DNA of 33,356 nt from Rubrivivax sp. Its GTDB lineage: Bacteria; Pseudomonadota; Gammaproteobacteria; Burkholderiales; Burkholderiaceae_C. Every line of letters begins with the position of its first letter. Position 1 is the stretch's first letter. The stretch covers positions 1-33,356 of the forward strand of contig JAEUPF010000135.1 in NCBI GenBank assembly GCA_016790425.1, given 5' to 3'. This document shows, piece after piece, positions 1 through 7,500 of this stretch. The notes beneath the pieces were generated by a model, which made no database searches, was not told where the DNA came from, and saw only the letters and a list, made by a program, of their open reading frames with translations. The position numbers were made by a program, and so were the translations under genes.

Positions 1-1
1 G

Positions 2-1378
2 ACCTGCCACAAGAGCACCACGAGCTGGGCCAGCGCCAAGGTCGACCACAGCACCTTCACCTCGGCCACCAACTGCACCACCTGCCACAACGGCACCAGC
101 GCCACCGGCAAGAACGCCACGCACATCCCGTCGGGCACGACGAACTGCTACGCCTGCCATAACACCACGACCTGGAAGCCGACCAAGTTCAACCACACCC
201 AGGTGCCGGTGACGGCGCAGTGCGCCACCTGCCACACCGGCGGCTACCCGCCGGCCGACGGCAAGAGCGCCACGCACACGCCTTATCAACTCGTGGCCAC
301 GCTGGCCAGCGCCAACTGCGACACCTGCCACAAGGCGGGCTACACGGCGTGGACGCCGGCGCGCCTGCACACCAACGCGACCGTGACGGCGCAATGCGCC
401 ACCTGCCACGCCGGCATCAAGCCGGCGACGCAGGTGCACACCGGGCAGACGGTGTGCGAGACCTGCCACAAGAGCACCACGAGCTGGGCCAGCGCCAAGG
501 TCGACCACAGCACCTTCACCTCGGCCACCAACTGCACCACCTGCCACAACGGCACCAGCGCCACCGGCAAGAACGCCACGCACATCCCGGTGGGCACGAC
601 CAACTGCTACGCGTGCCACAACACGACGACGTGGAAGCCGACCAAGTTCAACCACACCCAGGTGCCGGTGACGGCGCAGTGCGCCAGCTGCCACACCGGC
701 GGCTACCCGCCGGCCGACGGCAAGAGCGCGACGCACACGCCGTATCAGCTCGTGGCCACGCTGGCCGCCGCCAACTGCGACACCTGCCACAAGGCGGGCT
801 ACACCGCCTGGACGCCGGCGCGCGTGCACACCAACACGACGGTGACCGCGCAATGCGCGAGCTGCCACGCCAGCATCAAGCCGACGACCCCGGTGCACGT
901 GGGCCAGACCGTGTGCGAGAACTGCCACCGCAGCACCACCACCTGGCTCGGCGCCAAGACCGACCACACCACCTTCACCGCGGCGACCAACTGCACCACC
1001 TGCCACAACGGCTCGACGGCCACCGGCAAGAACGCCACCCACATCCCGGTGGGCACGACGAACTGCTACGCCTGCCACAACACCACGACCTGGAAGCCGA
1101 CCAAGTTCAACCACACCCAGGTGCCGGTGACGGGCCAGTGCGCCAGCTGCCACAGCGGCGCCTACCCGCCGGCCGACGGCAAGTCGGCCAGCCACCTGCC
1201 CTACCAGCTCGTGGCAACGCTCGCCGCGGCCAACTGCGACGCCTGCCACAAGGCGGGCTACACCGCCTGGACGGGCGCCAAGGTGCATATCAACGTCACC
1301 ATCACCGGCCAGTGCAAGACCTGCCACAGCGGCAGCTACGCCGGCCAGGGTGCGGTGGGCAAGCCGGCCAACCACATC
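2..1378 (+). repeat. 459-bp tandem repeats inside the multihaem cytochrome gene
   Basis: Three units are in view, starting at 2, 461 and 920, a constant 459 bp (153 codons) apart. Each carries six haem motifs in the order TCHK, TTCH, YACH, ATCH/ASCH, DTCH, ATCH/ASCH. Units 1 and 2 are nearly identical: bases 2-130 match 461-589 without a mismatch. Unit 3 is more diverged and degrades after about 1300. More units probably lie upstream of the window. The pattern fits recent duplication or gene conversion. Confidence 0.9.
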
Positions 1379-1654
1379 CCCGAGTCGCAGCTGCTCAATG
1401 GCGCGGCGATGGAGTGCAACGCCTGCCACACCACGACCACCAGCTGGTCGCAGCGCATGAACCACAACAACAGCCAGGGTGGCGGCGCCGGCTGGTGCAA
1501 GGGCTGCCACCTGAGCGGCACCAGCTACGCCGGCGTCGGTGACCGCAAGTCGCTGACGCACAAGACCAAGACGCCGCCGGCCATCGACTGCTCGGAGTCC
1601 GGTTGCCACCGGCCGCTGGGCACGCGAGGCACGACCTACACCAAATGGGACTGA
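2..1654 (+). CDS. Secreted multihaem cytochrome c with tandem haem repeats (5' end outside window)
   Basis: The reading frame is open from base 2, so the gene begins upstream; the GTG at 203 lies inside a repeat and is not a convincing start. The visible 550 residues hold 19 complete CXXCH haem-attachment motifs, a cut CXXCH at the left edge and a terminal CX4CH (CSESGCH). Nearly every motif is preceded by a His 6-14 residues upstream (for example in FNH, VDH, THIP, LHTN), as expected if haems are bis-His ligated. The motifs fall in a 153-residue (459-bp) repeat with six haem sites. Between motifs the chain is Thr/Ala/Asn-rich, with no membrane segment in view. Such proteins are exported by Sec and matured by the Ccm system in the periplasm; they transfer electrons and have no catalytic site that I can see. 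The stop codon overlaps the start of the next gene, suggesting joint expression. Partner and direction of electron flow are unknown. Confidence 0.9.
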   Translation, partial: TCHKSTTSWASAKVDHSTFTSATNCTTCHNGTSATGKNATHIPSGTTNCYACHNTTTWKPTKFNHTQVPVTAQCATCHTGGYPPADGKSATHTPYQLVATLASANCDTCHKAGYTAWTPARLHTNATVTAQCATCHAGIKPATQVHTGQTVCETCHKSTTSWASAKVDHSTFTSATNCTTCHNGTSATGKNATHIPVGTTNCYACHNTTTWKPTKFNHTQVPVTAQCASCHTGGYPPADGKSATHTPYQLVATLAAANCDTCHKAGYTAWTPARVHTNTTVTAQCASCHASIKPTTPVHVGQTVCENCHRSTTTWLGAKTDHTTFTAATNCTTCHNGSTATGKNATHIPVGTTNCYACHNTTTWKPTKFNHTQVPVTGQCASCHSGAYPPADGKSASHLPYQLVATLAAANCDACHKAGYTAWTGAKVHINVTITGQCKTCHSGSYAGQGAVGKPANHIPESQLLNGAAMECNACHTTTTSWSQRMNHNNSQGGGAGWCKGCHLSGTSYAGVGDRKSLTHKTKTPPAIDCSESGCHRPLGTRGTTYTKWD

Positions 1655-4527
1655 TCCGAAGCTGCGCTGCTGGCCGCCTGCCGCCGACCACCTTTCGCCC
1701 CTTGCCGACGCCCGTCATCGCTGCGCCCTGCCACCGGCAGGCCGCCGCGGCATTGCGTGCGCTGGCCTGGGGTTGCGTGGTGTGGCTCGTTACCGCGCTC
1801 GGCGCGCTCGCGCACGCGCAGCTTCTCGACGACCTCGACCTGAGGCGCGAGGGCGCCGATGCGGTGCTGGTGATCCGCCTCGTCGCCGAAGTGCAGCTCG
1901 TGCGCTCGGTGGGCAGCAGCGCCGGCGACCAGTCGCTGATCTTCTACCGGCTGCTGGCGTCGCCGCAGGGCGCCGGGCCGGCCCAGGCGCAGCGGCTGGC
2001 CGGCCGCAGCTCGCTGGCCGGCAGCAGCGGCATACCGGCCGTCACCGTGACCGACGAGGCCGAAGCCGGCATCGCCGGCGACGAGCGGCGGCTGCTCGTT
2101 CGCTTCGGCGAGCCGGTGGCGCACCGCGTGCGCGCCGGCCGCGGCGGCCGCCAGATCGAGGTGGTGCTGCTCGGCCGCGGGGCGGCCCTCGCCGCCGCCG
2201 CGCCGGCCGCGGCGCCGCCGGGTGCCGGGCCCGTGCCTGCGGCGCCGGGCCCGGCCGGCGGCAGCTACCGGGTGACGATCGACGCGTCCGAAGGGGGCCA
2301 GGGGCTGTCGACGCCGATCCCGGCGGCGTTGCAGCACCTGAATGTCTTCACCACCCGCCGCGTCGAACAGGGCCGCACGATCGTCGAGACGCACATCGGG
2401 CCGTTCGCCACGCGCAGCGAAGCCGAGTTCGTGCTGTCGGTCGCGCGGCTGCGCTTCCCGAACGCGCGGGTGACGCTGCCTTCGGGCGCGGCACCGGCGG
2501 CGGGCGCGGACGTGCCGACCACGACCTTCGTCATCCCGAGCGCGCCTTCGACGGATCCTCTGCGCCCGGCCGTGCCGCGGCCGGCCGCGCCACCGCCTGC
2601 GGCTGCATCGGCACCGCCTGCGGCGACCACAGCGCCCGCGGCTGCACCGGCACCGGTGCCAGCTGCTGCTGCCTCCGCACCGGCGCCAGCGGCCGCGGCT
2701 TCGGCACCGGCGCCAGCGGCGGCGGCATCGGCACCGGCCCCCGCGGCGGCGGCTTCCGCGGCAGCGCCGGCAGCGGCCGCGTCCGCCGCAGGTCCCGCCG
2801 CCGCGCTGCCGGAGCCGCCGTCAGCCACGCCCATGGCGCCGGCGGAAGTCGAAGCACGCGCGGCCGCGCTGATGGCCGCCGCGCGCGCTGCCATGTCCGC
2901 CGGCCAGTGGGATGCCGCGATCGAAGCGCTGTCGACGCTGCTCGACCTGCCGCCCAACAGCCTCTCGCGGGCTGCCCAGGCACTCATCGGCGAGGCGCGC
3001 CTGAAGGCCGGCGACACGGGGCGGGCGCGGGCCGAGTTCGAGGCCTTCCTGCGCCTCTATCCGCAAGGGCCGGATGCCGACCGCGCGCGTGCCGCGCTGG
3101 TGGAGCTCGGTGCCCCGGCGCCCGCTGCCACCGCGGGCGTTGCCGGCGCTGCGTCGGCACCCGACCCGCGCTACGGCACCACCACCACCGGCTCGGTCAG
3201 CCTCTACTACTACGGCGGGCAGTCGAAGATCCGCACGCAGGAGTTCCAGGACTCCGGCCTCGGCGGGCTGCCCACGCTCGTCTCCGACGCCACGCTGTCG
3301 GGCACCGACCAGCGGCAATGGGTGGGCAGCACCGACCTCAACTGGCGCCGCCGCGACGCCGACACCGACCAGCGCTTCGTCTTCCGCGACACCTACACGC
3401 GCGACGAACTGCGGCCCGACAAGAGCCGCAACCGCCTGAGCTCGCTGTACTACGACCACCGCTCCATCAGCGACGGCTGGCAGGTGCGCCTGGGCCGCCA
3501 GTCGCCGCTGGGCGGCGGCGTGCTCGGCCGCTTCGACGGCGCCTGGGCCGGCTACACCTTCCGCCCGCGCTGGAAGGCCAGCGTCGTCGCCGGCGTGCCT
3601 TCGGACGACCTGCTCGACGCCAGGCGCCGCTTCTACGGCGTGGCGCTGGACGCCGAGGCGCTGACGCCGAACCTGGGCGCATCGCTGTACGCGATGCAGC
3701 AGACGATCGACGGCGAGATCGACCGCCGCGCCGTCGGCACCGACTGGCGCTATGCCGACGGCGGCCTGTCGGGCACGGCGCAGATCGACTACGACGTCTT
3801 GCTGCGCGGCCTGAACATCGCCAGCGTCCAGGGCAGCTGGCAGCGGCCCGACAACAGCGTCTTCACGTTCCTGTACGACCGCCGCAAGCAGCCGCTGCTG
3901 TCGCTGGGCAACACGCTGTTCTTCGTCGACCCGAACCTGGCGACACGGCCCACCACGATCACCGAGCTGCTGGCCACCAGCAGCATCGAAGCGCTGCGCG
4001 AGCGCGCGCGCATGATCACGGCCACCTCCACGCAGGGCGCGCTCGGCTTCACGACGCCGGTGTCGAAGTCGTGGCAGGTGGGCCTGGACATCCGCCTGAG
4101 CAACACCACGGCCGTGGCGGCGGTTGCCGACATCCTGCCCACCGGGCTGCCGAGCACCGGCGACATCTGGAGCCTGGGTGGCCAGCTCATCGGCACCAAC
4201 CTGTACTCGGCGCGCGACACGCACGTCTTCATCGCCAACGCCGTCCGCGGCCCCACCTTCCACGGCGAACTGATTTCCTACAACAACGCCTCCACGCTGA
4301 GCGAGCAGTGGCAGCTCGAGCCATCGCTGAAGGTCTACCGGCAGAACGACGACACCGGACTCAAGATGACGCGCTGGACGCCGGGGCTGCGCGTCACCTG
4401 GCGCGTCGTCAAGCAGGTGGCTGTCGAGTCCGAAGTCAGCGTCGAGAGCGCCAAGACCAGCGGACCCAACCGCAGCGAGAGCTCGTCGCGCACCTTCTAC
4501 TACCTCGGTGCGCGTTTCGAGTTCTGA
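1645..4527 (+). CDS. Outer-membrane beta-barrel protein with SPOR and TPR domains (putative porin partner of the cytochrome)
   Basis: The chosen ATG at 1645 sits in ATGGGACTGA, overlapping the cytochrome stop codon by 10 bp; this gives 960 residues. A more upstream in-frame ATG (1603) would lie deeper in the cytochrome gene. A long N-region precedes a hydrophobic segment ending ALAHAQ (about residue 58), so a later TTG start is possible. After it come an AMIN-like beta-rich region (about 60-185), a SPOR-like domain (about 208-280), an Ala/Pro linker with 9-residue repeats, one or two TPR units (about 410-490) and a C-terminal region of about 450 residues. That last region has alternating aromatic and polar strands and ends in Phe (YLGARFEF), the usual outer-membrane barrel signature. 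The TPR-plus-barrel layout recalls BcsC/PgaA exporters, while linkage to a multihaem cytochrome recalls MtrB-type sheaths. The function as an electron conduit is inference. Confidence 0.72.
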   Translation: MGLIRSCAAGRLPPTTFRPLPTPVIAAPCHRQAAAALRALAWGCVVWLVTALGALAHAQLLDDLDLRREGADAVLVIRLVAEVQLVRSVGSSAGDQSLIFYRLLASPQGAGPAQAQRLAGRSSLAGSSGIPAVTVTDEAEAGIAGDERRLLVRFGEPVAHRVRAGRGGRQIEVVLLGRGAALAAAAPAAAPPGAGPVPAAPGPAGGSYRVTIDASEGGQGLSTPIPAALQHLNVFTTRRVEQGRTIVETHIGPFATRSEAEFVLSVARLRFPNARVTLPSGAAPAAGADVPTTTFVIPSAPSTDPLRPAVPRPAAPPPAAASAPPAATTAPAAAPAPVPAAAASAPAPAAAASAPAPAAAASAPAPAAAASAAAPAAAASAAGPAAALPEPPSATPMAPAEVEARAAALMAAARAAMSAGQWDAAIEALSTLLDLPPNSLSRAAQALIGEARLKAGDTGRARAEFEAFLRLYPQGPDADRARAALVELGAPAPAATAGVAGAASAPDPRYGTTTTGSVSLYYYGGQSKIRTQEFQDSGLGGLPTLVSDATLSGTDQRQWVGSTDLNWRRRDADTDQRFVFRDTYTRDELRPDKSRNRLSSLYYDHRSISDGWQVRLGRQSPLGGGVLGRFDGAWAGYTFRPRWKASVVAGVPSDDLLDARRRFYGVALDAEALTPNLGASLYAMQQTIDGEIDRRAVGTDWRYADGGLSGTAQIDYDVLLRGLNIASVQGSWQRPDNSVFTFLYDRRKQPLLSLGNTLFFVDPNLATRPTTITELLATSSIEALRERARMITATSTQGALGFTTPVSKSWQVGLDIRLSNTTAVAAVADILPTGLPSTGDIWSLGGQLIGTNLYSARDTHVFIANAVRGPTFHGELISYNNASTLSEQWQLEPSLKVYRQNDDTGLKMTRWTPGLRVTWRVVKQVAVESEVSVESAKTSGPNRSESSSRTFYYLGARFEF
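2674..2808 (+). repeat. Five 27-bp repeats encoding a 9-residue Ala/Pro linker
   Basis: Units begin at 2674, 2701, 2728, 2755 and 2782. Each encodes a variant of SAPAPAAAA and separates the SPOR-like region from the TPR region of the barrel protein. It is probably a flexible or extended periplasmic linker that can vary in copy number. Confidence 0.85.
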
Positions 4528-4536
4528 GCGCCGACG

Positions 4537-7500
4537 CTACGGCCGGCGGCACCAGTAGCTTGGCGCCGGCGCCGTCGGCACGGTGATGCCCGCCGGCACG
4601 CGGATCAGCGTGCCCGCCGGCGTCGGGGCGGTGAGGCTCGTGGCGGTGTGGCAGCTGCTGCAGTTCAGGCCCGCCCACGCCGCGTGCGGGTTGTTCGCGT
4701 TGTAGGCACGGTAGGTGGCGTCGGCGCGCGCGAAGTCGCAGTCGATGTAGCCGAACGAGAAGCCGTAGCCGGCCGAAGCTGCGCCCTCGTTGCCCGCCGC
4801 GTCGACGGCCATCGCCGTGAACGACCAACCCGCTGAGGGCAGGCCGGCGCCCGAGGGCGTACCGGCGGCCAGCGTGCCGCCTTCGTTGTTGACGAGCGCG
4901 AACGGCGAGGGCAGGTCGACGAGGAAGCAGTTGCTGCCGCAGCTGCCGCTGCTGGCCACCGCCACCGTGCTGCCGTTGCGCTTGACCCGCAGCGCCACGC
5001 CGGTGCCGAACGCGCCGCTGAACTGGATCTGCACGCGCGGCGAGTTGTCGTTGGTGAGGCCGCCGTTGGCGATGCCGTTGCCGTTGGGGCTGGCACCGGC
5101 CACGGTGGTGTTGGGCATCACCGAAGTGGTCGCGTTCGAGATCGTCGCCGTCGGCGCCGTCACCACGTTCAGCCGGTATTCGCCGCTCGTGTTGCCGTAG
5201 GCGGTGCCGTTCTCCACGCGCGCCACGTAGCGCCGCTGGCCGGTGCCGATGTTGGCGTCGGTGACCGACCACAGCGTCGAGCCGGCGCTGCCGCCGGCGT
5301 TCACCGACGGGCAGGTGCCCGTGCCGAACGTGGCCGGGGTGCAGGCGCCCAATGAGGTCGGCCGGTACAGGCGCACGCTGGCGCCCGCCGGCAGCACCGC
5401 GCCGAGCGTGCCGCTGACCGTGGGCGTGGTGTCGAAGACGGCGTTGTCCAGTGGCACCGGCCCCGTGATCGTGACGACGGAAGGCAGCGGCGCGATGACG
5501 TTGACGGTGGAAGCGGTGCTTTGCGTGCCGGGCGCGCCGGTCGCATCGGCGATGCGCACCGCGTAGCTGTACGAGCCCGGCGCCAGCGCCGCGGGCTCGG
5601 TGTAGGTCCAGCTCGTGCCGGTGGGCGCGACGAAGACGGTGGTGGTGCTGCCGCCGAGCACGCGGCGCAGCTGCAGCGTCTCGCCGCTGGCCAGCGCCCG
5701 CGCCAGCGTGCCGGCGACGCGCGGCGTCGAGTCCGCCGTGTTGTTGCCGGCGACGGCCACGTTGGCGTCGTCGAAGATGCCGCTCACCGCGCCCGTGGTC
5801 GCCGTGGCGATGGGTACGCCCGACGTCGCGCTCGGGGCACCGTAGACGGCGGCGTTGGCCGTCTTCTCGATGTTGGCGCTGAAGAAGTAGGTGGCGCTGG
5901 CCGGTAGCGCGCCGCTGGTGAAGGCCCAGTCCTTCAGCGCGCCGAGCGTGGCCGCGCTGATCGTGCCCGCGACCACGGCCGTGCCGCCGCGCGAAGGCGC
6001 CACCACCGGGCTCGTGGTGTTGCGGTAGATGACGAGCTGCTCGTCGGCGGCCAGGGCGCGCGCGATCGTGCCGCTGACCGCGGGCGTGGTCGTGTAGACC
6101 GAGCCGATCGTGGCACCACCGGCGGGCACCGCGATGCCGGCGACAAACCCGATCGTCGTGCCCGCGTCGACGATCGGCACGCTGCCCGGTGCCACCGTCA
6201 CCTGGCGCGTGCTGCCGGTGGCCGGGCCGGTCTGGCCGGCTTCGTCGACGACGCGCGCCGCATACGTCAGCGCCACCTGCGTGGCCGGCGGCGTGATGGG
6301 CACCGGCGTCGGCTCGGTGTAGGTCCAGGCCGTGCCGGCGAAAGGCGCCAGCGTCGCGACGACGCTGCTGTTGCGCAGGATCTGCAGGCGCTCGCCCGCG
6401 CCCAGCGGCGCAGTCAACGTGCCGCCGATCGTGGGCGTGGTGTCGGCCGTCGTCGGGTTTGCGCCGACGAGCACGCCGTTCACGTCGTCGGCGACGGTGG
6501 CGACATCGGCGCGCTGGGTCGGCGCGATGGTGTCCACCGTGACGCGGTAGGCCGCCGAAGGCGAGCCCAGCACCGCGCCCGCTTCGACGCGGGCCGTGTA
6601 GGCGTAGCTGCCGTCGCTCGCGCCGGGCTCCTGGAAGGTCCAGGTGAGCCCGCCCGCACCCAGGGTGGCGGTGCCGCGCGCGGCGCCGTCGCGCAGCACG
6701 CGTACCAGCGCGCCGGCGGGCAACGCCGAGCCCAGCGAGCCGCTGAACGTCGGCCGCGTGTCGTTGGTGGCACCCCCGTTGGCGATGACCGCATTGCTTG
6801 CGTTCACGGCCTGTGCAATGGTGGCGCCCGGCACGCCGGCCAGCAGCGTGAGCGTGGCCGCTGCGGAGGTCGAGCCGAGGTTGCCGGCGGCGTCGGCCAC
6901 GCGCGCGCGGTAGGTGTGCAGGCCGAGCGTCAGCGGCGCCGGCTCGGTGAAGCTCCAGGTGCCGCCGCCACTCACCGTCGCCGTGCCGGCGACGGTGCCG
7001 TTGCGCAGCACCTGGACCGCTTCGTCGGCAGCGAGCGCGCCGGCCAGCGTGCCGTTGATGCGCGGTGTCGTGTCGGTGGCGAAGCCGCCGATGGCGATCG
7101 CGCCGAGCGCGTCGTCGGCGAAGTCGCCCACCGCCGCGGTGGCGGTGGGTGGCGTGCCGTCGACGACGAGCGTGAAGGCATTGCTCGTGGCGCCGAAGGC
7201 GTTGCCGTTGACCACGCGCGCCGTGTAGCGCAGCGTCCCGTCGCCGGTGCTGTCGAGGAAGCGCCAGGTGGTGCCGCTCACCGTGGCCGCGCCGAGCACG
7301 GTGCTGCCGCGGGTGACTGCGAGCTGCTGGTTGGGGCCGAGCGGGGCCGAGAGCGTGCCGCGCAGTTCGGGCGTGCGATCGTTGGTCAGCGCGCCGCTGG
7401 CCAGCGTGGCGCCGGCGTCGTCGACGACGCCGGTGATGCTGGCCGTGGTGGCCAGCGTCGGCAGCTCGGCCGCCTGCGGCTGGGCACAGGAGATGCTGGC

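Noticed and set aside
2-1378. Regular 459-bp repeats as a mobile or CRISPR-like element
   Set aside because: They are in-frame coding repeats with haem motifs and end inside the same gene.
203-1654. Start of the cytochrome at GTG 203
   Set aside because: The same frame is open to base 2 and encodes two further complete CXXCH motifs and repeat sequence, so the gene starts outside the window.
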